DNA from: Thermoleophilia bacterium
Lineage (GTDB): Bacteria; Actinomycetota; Thermoleophilia; BMS3ABIN01
Direction of reading: 5' to 3'
DNA length: 39,639 nucleotides
Assembly (NCBI GenBank): GCA_014859345.1
Contig: JACUUL010000016.1
Span: 1-39,639, forward strand
The notes beneath the pieces were generated by a model. The model ran no database searches. It was not told the DNA's origin and worked only from the letters and a program-made list of their open reading frames with translations. How positions within the stretch are numbered: position 1 is the first letter of the stretch; the number at the start of each line of letters is the position of its first letter. The position numbers and the translations under genes are program-made. Below, piece by piece: positions 1-8,965 of this stretch.

Positions 1-92
1 TTGCTGATTTTCCATCCGAAGGCGGCGCTATAGAAATTTACCGCGCGTTCCGGATCATCGGCGTTGATATCGAAATGAACGACCCTGGACAT
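1..92 (-). CDS. VOC (glyoxalase/bleomycin-resistance) family protein, 5' fragment
   Basis: Only the first 30 codons lie in the window; the gene runs off the left edge. The N-terminus MSRVVHFDINADDPERAVNF followed by YSAAFGW is the typical first beta-strand and helix of the vicinal-oxygen-chelate fold, with a His in the first strand where these proteins bind metal. The ATG at 92 is preceded by a good ribosome binding site, GGGAGG, with six bases between. Substrate and reaction cannot be told from this fragment. Family call is by recognition of the pattern. Confidence 0.75.
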   Translation of the reverse strand, partial: MSRVVHFDINADDPERAVNFYSAAFGWKIS

Positions 93-198
93 GGTTATCC
101 TCCCTGGTCTCGGCCATTGACGATTAACCGTTATTACCCGTCCCGACGGCGGGCAAACACAACCGTCTTGGGGTTTACCCTCAGACCGCCGCTTCAGC

Positions 199-204
199 TA
201 TAAT
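199..204 (+). promoter_or_regulatory. -10 element of a putative promoter for the TPR gene
   Basis: A perfect TATAAT lies about 43 bases before the TPR gene start. The best -35 candidate is TTTACC at 174-179 (four of six consensus bases) with a 19-base spacer, slightly long. The divergent VOC gene lies on the other side. Confidence 0.45.
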
Positions 205-246
205 ATCCCTGGGCTGCCGCAAGGGGGCGGCGGCGCACATTCAGTT

Positions 247-828
247 ATGCTTCTCGATAGAAAAAGAATTAACCGCGTCGCGCGTTGGGCTGCCATCTTC
301 CTGGCAGTGACCTTCGCCCTGGGCACCATTTTTCTGGGCGTAGGCTCGAGCACCGGCAACATTTTTTTCGGCTGCGGCGGCAATCCCGGAACGATCTCAT
401 CCTCGTCCTCATTTGAAGACCAGGAGAAATTCTATTTGAACCTGATCGAAGAGAATCCCGGGGACAGCGACGCCATGATGGCCCTGGCAAATCTGTACGC
501 CGGCGAATCGATGTATGACGACGCCATCATCTATTACGACAAAGCGCTCGAAATCACCCCTGAAAACGTCAATATCCTGATGCTGAAGGGCAGGGCTTAC
601 ATGGCCAAGGAAGACTTCCTGGAAGCGGTAAAGACGTATTCAGAGGCCACCAGGGCCGATCCCGATAATTCCTTTGCGTTTCTGCAGCTGGGCCTGGCGG
701 CAAAGAATGCAGGTCAAGACCAGACGGTTGTCATGGCCTGGAGCAAGTGGCTGGAGATGAATCCGGATGACCCCAACGCGCCGGCCATCAGGGATGAACT
801 GGCCAGTCTCACCCAGCCGGCATCGTAA
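247..828 (+). CDS. membrane-anchored TPR-repeat protein
   Basis: This 193-residue protein has a short basic N-terminus and one hydrophobic segment at about residues 12-33, then a Ser-rich linker and a tetratricopeptide region. TPR-like units are visible at about residues 57-90, 91-125 and 126-160, with the usual alternation of small residues and the DP/NP turn at the end of each unit. It is most likely anchored in the cytoplasmic membrane with the TPR part outside, acting as a protein-interaction scaffold; no partner can be named. The ATG has no clear Shine-Dalgarno sequence. It stands alone, 180 bases before the topoisomerase gene. Confidence 0.7.
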   Translation: MLLDRKRINRVARWAAIFLAVTFALGTIFLGVGSSTGNIFFGCGGNPGTISSSSSFEDQEKFYLNLIEENPGDSDAMMALANLYAGESMYDDAIIYYDKALEITPENVNILMLKGRAYMAKEDFLEAVKTYSEATRADPDNSFAFLQLGLAAKNAGQDQTVVMAWSKWLEMNPDDPNAPAIRDELASLTQPAS

Positions 829-969
829 ACCTTCCCCGTTTCAGTCATTGCCCGCGCCTGCGGCTGTGACCCGACCCTCAGACAGGCCTTCCGGTATCGA
901 TTTGCGCCGTTCCGGGTAGCTTTTTCTTGACTCAAAAATTACCGCAAAATCGCATCTCGGAAGTTTCTG

Positions 970-978
970 TGCTATAAA
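970..978 (+). promoter_or_regulatory. putative extended -10 promoter for topA
   Basis: TGCTATAAA is an extended -10 (TGn then TATAAA) about 35 bases before the preferred topoisomerase start. A TTGACT at 927-932 is too far away to be its -35. Transcription would start near 985, which argues that a TTG there is not the main start codon. Confidence 0.35.
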
Positions 979-1011
979 CCTTCTTTGTCTGGAGTCGACA
1001 AAAGGAATGTC

Positions 1012-3078
1012 TTGAAGCTCATAGTCACAGAAAAAGACACAGCGGCGCGGAAGATCGCGTCAATCCTGGGAGAGGGCAAGGTCAGCACCGGCTCCTATCA
1101 AAGGGTGCCCATATACTCGTTCAGCATGAACGGGGACGAATTTGCCTGCATCGGCCTTAAGGGACACATCATGCAGCTGGAGTATCCGGAGGAGTATTCC
1201 GACTGGCGCAAGGTTGAGCCCAAGGCTCTGATAGACGCGTCACTGATCAAGGCCCCGGCGGCCAAATCAGTCATCAACGCCCTGAAGAAGGCAGCAAAAG
1301 ACGCCGAGAAGGTGATAATCGCCACCGACTTCGACCGGGAGGGTGAGCTTATCGGCCTCGAAGCCCTGGAGCTGGTCACCGAGGCAAATCCAGAGCTGGC
1401 CAGGGACGCCGTGCGCGCCCGTTATTCGGCGCTCACCAGCGAAGAGATTCATGAGGCTTTCGCCAACACCGTGGAGCTTTCGGTGCCATTGGCCAAGGCA
1501 GGAGCTGCCCGTCAGGACATCGATTTGATCTGGGGAGCTACTTTAACCAGATTCATGTCCCTGGCCACCTCCAGGCTGGGCAACCAGTTCCTGTCCGTGG
1601 GCCGGGTGCAGAGCCCGACCCTGGCGCTGATTGTAGAGCGTGAGCTGGAGAGGCGCGCTTTCGTGCCGGAACCATACTGGCAGGTATTCGCGGACGTGGA
1701 TTCCTCACAGGGCGGCTTCACGGTCCAGCACAAGACAGACAGGTTCTCCAGGCAGGCCGAGGCAGAATCGGCATCGGGCAATGCCGCTGCAGCCGAAACC
1801 GGCAAGGTGACCGGAGTGAAGTCCACCCGGAAAAAAACGCCACCCCCCCAGCCGTTCAACACCACCGCGTACACAAAAGCGGCTACGGCGCTGGGATTCT
1901 CCGCGGCCAGGGCCATCAGGCTGGCCGAGGACCTTTACCTGGGAGGCTTCATCAGTTATCCCCGGACCGACAACACGGTTTATCCCGCGTCGCTGAACCT
2001 GCGTGAGATACTCGTGGAACTAAGAAAGAGCGGGGAGCTGAAGGCAGCCGCCGATGAGCTGCTGGCCCGGGAGTCCCTGACTCCCACCCGGGGCAAAAAG
2101 CAGACAACCGACCATCCGCCCATATATCCGGTAGGCGTGCCCGGATCGGGCGACAAGCTGGACGAGGCTCACTGGAAGATATGGTTTCTGGTAGCCCGCC
2201 GCTTCCTGGCCACGCTGGGCGACGAGGCAGTCTCGGAGAACAACCGGGTAGAGATCGGCATCGGTGGCGAACCCTTCCTGGTGCGGGGCTCTCGGGTTAC
2301 CCGGGAGGGATGGCTGGCCTGGTATCCTTACGCCCGTGGCAAGGATGTCGAGGTTCCTCGCCTCAAGGAGGGGGAAGAGGTCAAGGTGATAAAGGTTTAC
2401 GACCAGCACAAGGAAACCCAACCGCCAGGCCGGTACGGGCAGGGCCGGCTTATCGAGCTCATGGAACAGAACGGCCTGGGCACCAAAGCCACCCGCCACT
2501 CCATCATCCAGAGCCTTTACGACCGGGGTTATATCAAGAACACTCCGGTGGAGCCCACCGAGACCGGAATAGCCATGACCAAGGCGCTCAACTCATACGC
2601 TGACCGGATCTCCAAGCCGGAGATGACTGCCGAGCTGGAGCAGGAAATGAGCGCCATCGCCGAGGAAGCCATGACCAAGGAAGAGGTGGTGCAGCGCTCC
2701 CGAAAGCTGTTGCACGAGGCTTACAGCAGCCTGGAGGAGAACAAGGAGGCTCTGGCCGGCGTGATCGTAAAGGGAATCCAGGAGGACAAGAACATGGGTC
2801 CCTGCCCCAAGTGCGGCCAGCAGCTGCGTGTCATCCGCTCCAAGAAGACGAAGAAACGGTTCGTCGGCTGTGAGGGCTATCCCGAATGCTCTGCGACCTA
2901 CCCGCTGCCCCAGGCGGGAAGCGTCATCGCCATGGGCAAGGAGTGTCCCGAGTGCGGTTCTCCCAAGGTGAAGATCATAACCCGGGGGCGGCGGCCGTGG
3001 GAACTCTGTCTCGATCCGGGCTGCCCGACCAAGGAAGAATACAAGTCCCGGGCCAGGAAGAAGCGGGCGGCATCCTGA
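1012..3078 (+). CDS. topA: DNA topoisomerase I, archaeal-type (type IA)
   Basis: Type IA topoisomerase that nicks one strand through a tyrosyl-DNA bond and relaxes negative supercoils. With the TTG at 1012 the protein has 688 residues. The Toprim domain begins at once (VTEKDTAARKIA, catalytic Glu at residue 6) and has the DFDREGE acidic motif at 106-112. The active-site Tyr is about residue 316 in FISYPRTDNTVYP. The C-terminus carries two four-Cys zinc ribbons, about 598-625 and 643-672. The sequence (GLKGHIMQLEYPEEYSDW, GATLTRFMSLA) resembles the archaeal subgroup more than the E. coli TopA type. An in-frame TTG at 985 gives nine more residues but has no ribosome binding site, whereas AAAGGAA precedes 1012. 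Downstream tmk and holB match the actinobacterial topA-tmk-holB order. Confidence 0.93.
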   Translation: MKLIVTEKDTAARKIASILGEGKVSTGSYQRVPIYSFSMNGDEFACIGLKGHIMQLEYPEEYSDWRKVEPKALIDASLIKAPAAKSVINALKKAAKDAEKVIIATDFDREGELIGLEALELVTEANPELARDAVRARYSALTSEEIHEAFANTVELSVPLAKAGAARQDIDLIWGATLTRFMSLATSRLGNQFLSVGRVQSPTLALIVERELERRAFVPEPYWQVFADVDSSQGGFTVQHKTDRFSRQAEAESASGNAAAAETGKVTGVKSTRKKTPPPQPFNTTAYTKAATALGFSAARAIRLAEDLYLGGFISYPRTDNTVYPASLNLREILVELRKSGELKAAADELLARESLTPTRGKKQTTDHPPIYPVGVPGSGDKLDEAHWKIWFLVARRFLATLGDEAVSENNRVEIGIGGEPFLVRGSRVTREGWLAWYPYARGKDVEVPRLKEGEEVKVIKVYDQHKETQPPGRYGQGRLIELMEQNGLGTKATRHSIIQSLYDRGYIKNTPVEPTETGIAMTKALNSYADRISKPEMTAELEQEMSAIAEEAMTKEEVVQRSRKLLHEAYSSLEENKEALAGVIVKGIQEDKNMGPCPKCGQQLRVIRSKKTKKRFVGCEGYPECSATYPLPQAGSVIAMGKECPECGSPKVKIITRGRRPWELCLDPGCPTKEEYKSRARKKRAAS

Positions 3079-3201
3079 CAGGGAGCATGACCGGGTATCG
3101 ATGCCTTGCTGACGACAGGATCATCATCCCGGATAGCAAGGAACCTCGCTTTGCCGAGCCGCCCGGACCCTGCTTCCTCTTTGCGAAACCGGACCTGAGC
3201 A

Positions 3202-3831
3202 ATGTTCTTCATCACCTTTGAAGGAATAGATCAAAGCGGCAAATCCACCCAGATCAGGCTTCTGGCTGAGGCGCTGGAAAAGGCGGGCCATTCCCAGCTC
3301 AGCGTCAGGGAACCGGGCGGCACTCCCCTGGGAGACCGGATCCGCGAAATGCTCCTGGGACCGGAGCATGCCGGCATGGACCCGTGGGCGGAAGCTCTGC
3401 TTTACGCCGCAGCCCGGGCACAGCTGGCCAGGGACGTCATCCGGCCGGCGCTGGGCCGGGGCCTGATCGTCCTTTCCGACCGTTACATCGATTCCTCGCT
3501 TGTCTACCAGGGCATGGCCCGCGGCCTGGGCGTTGATCGCGTCCTGGATCTCAACCTGGGCGCCACCGGCGGCCTCATGCCCGACCTGACTTTCGTCTTG
3601 CATCTGGACGTGGAGAAATCACGCGAGCGCCTGGCGGGCCGCGGCGCCGCCGAGGACCGCATCGAAGGCGAGCCACTTGAATTCCACAGGCAGGTGGAAG
3701 AGGGCTATCGGCGGCTGCAGGAGATGTATCCCGGGCGCGTCGTGGGCGTGGACGGCGGCGGCGGTGATGAGCAGGCGGTCCACGGCATCATCCTGAAAGC
3801 CTGCGGGGAGCGGCTGGGGCTGGAGCTTTAG
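3202..3831 (+). CDS. tmk: thymidylate kinase
   Basis: Phosphorylates dTMP to dTDP with ATP in the dTTP pathway. The 209-residue length is normal for the family. The P-loop is GIDQSGKST at residues 8-16, followed by REPGGTPLG (the dTMP-binding loop) and the SDRYIDSSLVYQG signature. The LID region has RGAAEDRIE. The Shine-Dalgarno before the ATG is weak. It lies 123 bases after topA and 146 bases before holB, so it may be cotranscribed with both. Confidence 0.96.
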   Translation: MFFITFEGIDQSGKSTQIRLLAEALEKAGHSQLSVREPGGTPLGDRIREMLLGPEHAGMDPWAEALLYAAARAQLARDVIRPALGRGLIVLSDRYIDSSLVYQGMARGLGVDRVLDLNLGATGGLMPDLTFVLHLDVEKSRERLAGRGAAEDRIEGEPLEFHRQVEEGYRRLQEMYPGRVVGVDGGGGDEQAVHGIILKACGERLGLEL

Positions 3832-3977
3832 CCCGTATTTTTCGGGACGACAGCAGCCTCAAGCCGAACCGCGGCAAGGCGCCCGCGAATGTCACGGTGC
3901 GGGAACTCATCCTTGATGGAGCGCCACTCACATCCATAACGTCCACGCTGCGGCTGTTTCTGTGAGAGAATGTGACC

Positions 3978-5105
3978 ATGGCCGCGTCCCCCGCCATATT
4001 CTCGGATCTAATCGGACAGCCCGGCGCCGCCCGGTTCCTGACGGCCGTCATCAGCCAGAACCGGTCCAGCCATGCCTACCTTTTTCTGGGCCCTGCCGGA
4101 GTGGGCAAGAACGCCGCGGCCCGCAGGCTGGCGGCGGCGTTGTGCTGCGAGCAGAACGGCTGCGGGCAATGCCTGACCTGCAGGAAGGCTCGGCGCGGCG
4201 CCCATCCGGATATCCAGGTAATCGCGCCGGCCGGGTCAATTATCATGGTAGACCAGATTCGGGAGCTGAACCGGGCTTTAAGCCTGCGTCCCAGCGAGAG
4301 CCGGGCCCGGGTGTTCATCTTCCCGGATGCCGGAGCTTTCAATGCCGCAAGCGCCAATGCCTTCCTGAAATCTCTGGAGGAACCTCCCTCGTTTGTCTGT
4401 TTCATTCTTCTGGCAACCAGTGAGGACCGGCTGCTGGCGACGCTGGTGTCCCGCTGCCAGCCGGTTCGCTTCGGGCCGGTGCCGGCGCCGGTGATAGAAG
4501 CTCACCTGGCAGAGAATTGCGAAGTCCGGCCCGCCGAAGCCCAGGCCTTTGCCCGAATCGCCGGCGGCAATCTGGACCTGGCAGTCAGGCTATGCCGGGA
4601 CCAGGATCTGGCCCGGCGGCGGCGGCGCTACATCCAGATCGGCGAGAATCTTGTCAAAGGCGCCCGGGAAGGCGGAGCCGCGCAGATAGTGGCGGAGATA
4701 GCCGCGGCGGCCCGGGAAGCTGCCCAGAAAGCCACCTTGGAATTCACCCACCCGGCCGTCGGCACAGAGCATGTGCCCGAGGGATTTTGCACCATTTCCA
4801 AAAAACGTCTGGAGGAGGATGCCCGGCGCCGGGCAAACGCAGCCGCGCGGCAGGAGATCGATTTCGCCCTGGGAGTGCTGCAATCCTGGTTCCGGGACAT
4901 GATGGTGATGGCCGCTGGCGCGGGCCAGGCTGTCCTCAACAGGGATTTCGAGCTGGAGCTGGAGGACCGGGCTCTTCCCTCCAGGCTGGGCAGTTATCAG
5001 CAGGCTTTTCAGGCCATCGGGGCCGCCCGCGGCAAACTAGGCTATAATATCGACGTGGAGCTTGCATTGCAGGCCATGGTTTTTGATTTGCAGGAGGTTT
5101 TATAA
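3978..5105 (+). CDS. holB: DNA polymerase III delta-prime subunit
   Basis: Clamp-loader subunit of the replicative polymerase, member of the AAA+ family. From the ATG at 3978 it has 375 residues. The P-loop GPAGVGKN (residues 38-45) ends in Asn instead of Thr/Ser, as expected for a delta-prime that does not hydrolyse ATP. A zinc module of four cysteines (CC...CGQCLTC, about residues 56-68) follows, and the sensor SRC motif is present (VSRCQPVRF). GAGAGA sits eight bases before the ATG; an in-frame GTG at 3972 is too close to that site. The region from about residue 260 to 300 has an unusual charged insertion. The last codons carry the ribosome binding site of ricT. Confidence 0.93.
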   Translation: MAASPAIFSDLIGQPGAARFLTAVISQNRSSHAYLFLGPAGVGKNAAARRLAAALCCEQNGCGQCLTCRKARRGAHPDIQVIAPAGSIIMVDQIRELNRALSLRPSESRARVFIFPDAGAFNAASANAFLKSLEEPPSFVCFILLATSEDRLLATLVSRCQPVRFGPVPAPVIEAHLAENCEVRPAEAQAFARIAGGNLDLAVRLCRDQDLARRRRRYIQIGENLVKGAREGGAAQIVAEIAAAAREAAQKATLEFTHPAVGTEHVPEGFCTISKKRLEEDARRRANAAARQEIDFALGVLQSWFRDMMVMAAGAGQAVLNRDFELELEDRALPSRLGSYQQAFQAIGAARGKLGYNIDVELALQAMVFDLQEVL

Positions 5106-5996
5106 GTGCCGGAACTTGTGGATGTGGTGTTCCGGTGTGGAGGCAAGGTCTATTCATTCGATCCCGCAGGTCTTGAGCTCAACCCCGGAGAAAAAGTAAT
5201 AGTACGAACCAGCCGAGGCGTGGAGATCGGCCGTGTGGTTGCCGCAGGCCGCGAAGTGCCCGAGACCGAGGTCCAGGCATCCCTGGAGAAGGTCATTCGC
5301 CTGGCCTCCCCCGAAGACCTTCAGACGGTCGAGCGCAATGCCCGGCTGGCCGCCCGCGTATCCCAGGTCTGTCAGGAAAAAGTCACGGAATATAACCTCG
5401 ACATGCGCCTGATCGATACAAAGGTGGTCTTTGACGGGAGCAAGATAATAATTTCGTTTTTCGCCGAGGAGAGGGTGGACTTCCGCAAGCTGGTCGAGGA
5501 TCTGGCCAGGAAGTTCCGGACCCGCATTGAGTTCAAGCAGGTAGGCGTCCGCGACGAGGCGCGCCTCATCGGCGGTTACGGTCCCTGTGGCCGGCGGATG
5601 TGCTGCACGTCTTTCGCCGGCGATCAGCAACCTGTCTCCATCCGTATGGCCAAGGAGCAGAACCTTCCTTTGAATCCCATGAAGATCTCGGGAATCTGTG
5701 GCCGTCTCATGTGCTGTCTCAAGTACGAGCATCAGTGTTACCGGGAGTTCAAGCAGAAAGCGCCGGCCCGGGGCACTGTGGTGGCAACTCCCGGCGGAGA
5801 GGGTCCGGTCATCGACTATGTCATCCCCAAGGAGAAGGTAATCGTGGATCTCGGCGAGGGGCGTCAGATTGAATCCGGCCTGAACGAGCTCAGTGGGCCG
5901 GAAAGGCAGCGGGAGGTCAGCGAGGCGCCCCAAGAGGCGGGAAAGGAAGCCAGGGAAGGCCGGGGGCGGTCCCGGAGACGAAAGAGGAAGCGGTAG
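5106..5996 (+). CDS. ricT: PSP1-domain protein RicT (YaaT family)
   Basis: RicT-family protein with the PSP1 domain. In Bacillus it forms the Y-complex with RicA and RicF that affects RNase Y-dependent mRNA processing; it is commonly beside holB in Gram-positive bacteria. The 296-residue protein has the diagnostic cysteine clusters: C161 with RRMCC at 164-168, and ICGRLMCCLKYEHQC at about 194-208, which in the family help hold iron-sulphur clusters. The C-terminal 40 residues are Lys/Arg/Glu-rich (ends RGRSRRRKRKR). It starts with GTG directly after the holB stop, with AGGAGG overlapping the end of holB, and its stop overlaps the GTG of murI, so the genes are translationally coupled. Confidence 0.93.
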   Translation: MPELVDVVFRCGGKVYSFDPAGLELNPGEKVIVRTSRGVEIGRVVAAGREVPETEVQASLEKVIRLASPEDLQTVERNARLAARVSQVCQEKVTEYNLDMRLIDTKVVFDGSKIIISFFAEERVDFRKLVEDLARKFRTRIEFKQVGVRDEARLIGGYGPCGRRMCCTSFAGDQQPVSIRMAKEQNLPLNPMKISGICGRLMCCLKYEHQCYREFKQKAPARGTVVATPGGEGPVIDYVIPKEKVIVDLGEGRQIESGLNELSGPERQREVSEAPQEAGKEAREGRGRSRRRKRKR

Positions 5997-6820
5997 TGGA
6001 TCCCCGCCCCATCGGCATGTTCGACTCGGGTGTCGGCGGCCTGACGGTACTGCACGAGTGCCTGGTCTCTATTCCGGAGGAGGATTTCATCTACCTGGGC
6101 GACACGGGGCGCTTCCCTTACGGTCCCAGGTCCGCCGATGAGATCAAGAGCTATGCCTGGCAGATTGCCTCACATCTTCTTTCCCTTGACGTGAAGCTCC
6201 TGGTCGTGGCCTGCAATTCCGCCACCGCCGCCGCCCTGCCCTGGTTGCAGGAGAGGCTCATGGCGACGGTCATCGGCGCGGTTCTTCCTGAGTCCGAGGC
6301 CGCGGCGCGGACCACCCGTAACCGCCGGGTAGGGGTGCTGGCCACCGAAGCGACCGTGGCCAGCGGCAGCTACGAGCGGGCGCTGCTCAACCTGGACGCC
6401 GGCCTGGAAGTCTTTCTCCAGCCCTGTCCGCGGCTGGCATCCCTGATCCAGGAGGGCGACGTATCTTCACCGGAAATGGTTGAAACGGTCAAGCACTACG
6501 CGGCGCCGCTCAGGGAGGCCGGCGCCGACACCGTCATCCTGGGCTGCACGCACTATCCCCTGGTTACCCCCATGTTGCAGCGGACTTTCGGCAGGGACGT
6601 GATCCTGATCAATTCCGCCCGGGAGATGTCGCTTGAAGTAGGAGATGTTTTAAAACGCATGGGAATAGCCAACGACCCGTCCCGTGAAGGCAAATACTCA
6701 TTTCTCTGCACCGGCGATGTGGACTCCTTCAGGAGAGTGGGAGCGCGCTTCCTGCAGATGCCCCTCACCAGTGTGGAGCGAGTCAAAATTTCAGACCTGG
6801 AAAGGACGGGAGTGGCATGA
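5996..6820 (+). CDS. murI: glutamate racemase
   Basis: Converts L- to D-glutamate for peptidoglycan. The 274-residue protein shows the DSGVGG start motif, the first catalytic Cys73 in ACNSATA and the second Cys184 in GCTHYP, so both acid/base residues are present. GTG start, overlapping the ricT stop by one base; its TGA overlaps the ATG of rph by four bases (ATGA). Confidence 0.95.
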   Translation: MDPRPIGMFDSGVGGLTVLHECLVSIPEEDFIYLGDTGRFPYGPRSADEIKSYAWQIASHLLSLDVKLLVVACNSATAAALPWLQERLMATVIGAVLPESEAAARTTRNRRVGVLATEATVASGSYERALLNLDAGLEVFLQPCPRLASLIQEGDVSSPEMVETVKHYAAPLREAGADTVILGCTHYPLVTPMLQRTFGRDVILINSAREMSLEVGDVLKRMGIANDPSREGKYSFLCTGDVDSFRRVGARFLQMPLTSVERVKISDLERTGVA

Positions 6821-7548
6821 CCATGATCCAGCGTCCAGACGGCAGGAAACCGGAGGAGATCCGGCCCCTGAAAATCACGCCTCACTTCATCGAATGGGCC
6901 GACGGTTCGGTGCTGATCGAGGCCGGGAAGACCAGGGTCATCTGCAGTGCCAACGTCCAGGATGGGGTGCCCGCCTGGCTGCGCGGCCAGGGTTGTGGCT
7001 GGGTGACTGCCGAATACAGCATGTTGCCGGCATCAACACCAGAGCGGACCATGCGGGAAGCCATCAGGGGCAAGCAGAGCGGCCGCACGCTGGAGATCCA
7101 GCGCCTGGTGGGCAGAAGCCTGCGTACCGTGGTGGACCTCGAAGCAATTGGAGACCGTACTGTCTGGGTAGACTGCGACGTCATACAGGCGGATGGCGGC
7201 ACCCGTTGCGCCTCGGTATCTGGCGCTTACGTGGCCTTGTATCTGGCACTAAAGAAACTGGTGGACCAGGATTACATAAAGGAAATTCCCCTGAAAGATT
7301 CCGTGGCCGCGGTCAGTGTGGGCGTATGGGAGGGAGTTCCTGTCCTGGACCTGGATTACATCGAGGACAGCCACGCCGACACGGACATGAACGTGGTCCT
7401 GACCGGAGCCGGCGAGATCGTGGAACTGCAGGCAACCGCCGAAAAGGTCGCCTTTTCGCGGGAGCTGCTTGACGAGCTTATTGACATGGCGGCCATGGGT
7501 GTCGGCATCATCGCCGGGGAGCAGCTCAGGGTCACCGCAAGCCGCTGA
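6817..7548 (+). CDS. rph: ribonuclease PH
   Basis: Phosphorolytic 3'-to-5' exoribonuclease that trims tRNA 3' ends. The 243-residue length matches the family. Clear family blocks are [59 protein letters not shown] and [15 protein letters not shown]; the arginine pairs for phosphate and substrate binding are kept. It is coupled to murI by an ATGA overlap. In many genomes rdgB follows immediately; here rdgB is 5.5 kb away. Confidence 0.96.
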   Translation: MTMIQRPDGRKPEEIRPLKITPHFIEWADGSVLIEAGKTRVICSANVQDGVPAWLRGQGCGWVTAEYSMLPASTPERTMREAIRGKQSGRTLEIQRLVGRSLRTVVDLEAIGDRTVWVDCDVIQADGGTRCASVSGAYVALYLALKKLVDQDYIKEIPLKDSVAAVSVGVWEGVPVLDLDYIEDSHADTDMNVVLTGAGEIVELQATAEKVAFSRELLDELIDMAAMGVGIIAGEQLRVTASR

Positions 7549-7623
7549 TATGGCGCCAGCCAGGACGGGGGCGGGCAGGCGGCAGATCCTCGCCTGTCAG
7601 GTACGGCCGGCCGAATGCTCCTT

Positions 7624-7637
7624 GACGCGATGGCGTC
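7624..7637. other. small hairpin between convergent genes
   Basis: GACGC-GATG-GCGTC forms a five-base-pair stem in the 95-base gap between rph and the convergent secreted-protein gene. No U-tract follows on either strand, so terminator function is only possible. Nothing else is seen in this gap. Confidence 0.2.
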
Positions 7638-7643
7638 CTGATC

Positions 7644-8965
7644 CTAGTCGAGGTCCAGGACTGTGCCCTCGACCTCATTGAAAAATCCCTTCCAGAGCAC
7701 CCGCTGGGAGGCCAGCACCTGCCGCCGGTCAGCGGGATTGGACCACGAGCCTCCCCGGTCATAGGCGCGAACCTCGACCGGGCCGGACATAACCCCGTCA
7801 AACCGGACCGGAGCCATCGCCTGCGCGCTCCCGGCCTCCGCCAGATTGAATGTGCCCCGGTGCCTGCCTCCGATATGGACTTCGGCGGTCACGGGGTTCT
7901 CATTTTCGAGATTGGCTATTACCACCCAGTTGGCAACTCCCTCGGAAAAATCGTCATACCAGGTCCAGTGATAACGGGAATCAAGCCTGTCGCCCGGAAA
8001 GCCGGGGAGCTCCTCGAAGGACTCCCCCCAGGCAACGCGCTGCGAAGCTATCACCCTGGCCGGCATCCCGCCCTCTTTATTCCATGCCCGCACCTCGACG
8101 GGCCCCCCCATGACCCCGGGGAAGGTCGGAGTCGCGTAATTGGCGCCTGTCAGGCCGCCCGCCGGGTCAAGCGTTCCCGTCCGGCAGCGGGCGCTGATGC
8201 CGGCTGCGCATCCTCCGGCGATGCTGATCTGGTACTCAATCACATTGGCCGGGTCCGGATTGGCCACTAAAACCCAGTTTCTGGCGCCGGGACTGAAGTT
8301 GTCATACCAGGTCCAGTAGTAGTGATCTGACAGCTCCCGGGCAGGGATGCCCGATACCTCGTTAAAGGACAGGCCGTCACCGGATGTCACCCGCTGGGAG
8401 GCCATCACCCTGGCCGGGATTCCGGGGTTTGAGGTTTCCCATGCCCGCACCTCGACAGGCCCTCCCATGAAGCCGGGGAAGTTCGGCGTTACTTCCTGGC
8501 CAGGAGGTATGTCAAAAATTTCCGATACCAAGGCGCCCGTACCGTTGTCGATAAAGGATATTTCCGCGCTCACGGGCTGCGATCCGGGGTTCGCGACCAG
8601 GACCCAGTTCTTATATCCGGGGCTGAGTTCGTCATACCATGGCCAGTAATAATGGTCCCAGAGGCGGTTTTCATCAAAGGCCAGTGTCTCCTCCAGGGAG
8701 TCTCCATAGAGGATTCTCTGGGAAATGAGAGCCGGCAGGCCGGAAAGCTTGGTGACTTTCACTGGACCGCCCATGGCTCCCGGCCAGGTGGTATAGGCGG
8801 TCTTGCCGTGCATGGCGGTCTTGTAAGCGGTCTTCATATCGGGCGGACTGCCCAGCTGCGCCCAGAAATGGGCCTCGCCGCCAAAACTGTCGGGGTGCGA
8901 GGTAAGCAGCCAGTTCTTCATTCCCGGGGTGAACTGGTCATACCAGGTGAAATAGGAGCTGGTGG
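7644..8965 (-). repeat. four tandem protein-level repeats (about 306-350 bp each)
   Basis: The WYD codons, read on the plus strand as GTCATACCA, recur at 7953, 8301, 8631 and 8937, so the spacing is 348, 330 and 306 bases. The WYD and GPVEVRA segments are conserved at DNA level while the middle of each unit differs in length. This fits an old domain duplication, not a recent one. Confidence 0.8.

Noticed and set aside
985-1011. Upstream TTG start for topA
   Set aside because: No ribosome binding site, and the putative promoter would start transcription about here. The TTG at 1012 has AAAGGAA and fits the family start.
3833-3965. Open frame encoding ...VTVRELILDGAPLTS... between tmk and holB
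   Set aside because: It reads protein-like, but has no plausible start codon with ribosome binding site and no known similarity.
5154-5933. 259-codon minus-strand frame opposite ricT
   Set aside because: ricT is certain by its Cys clusters. The antisense frame has no recognisable domain or ribosome binding site.
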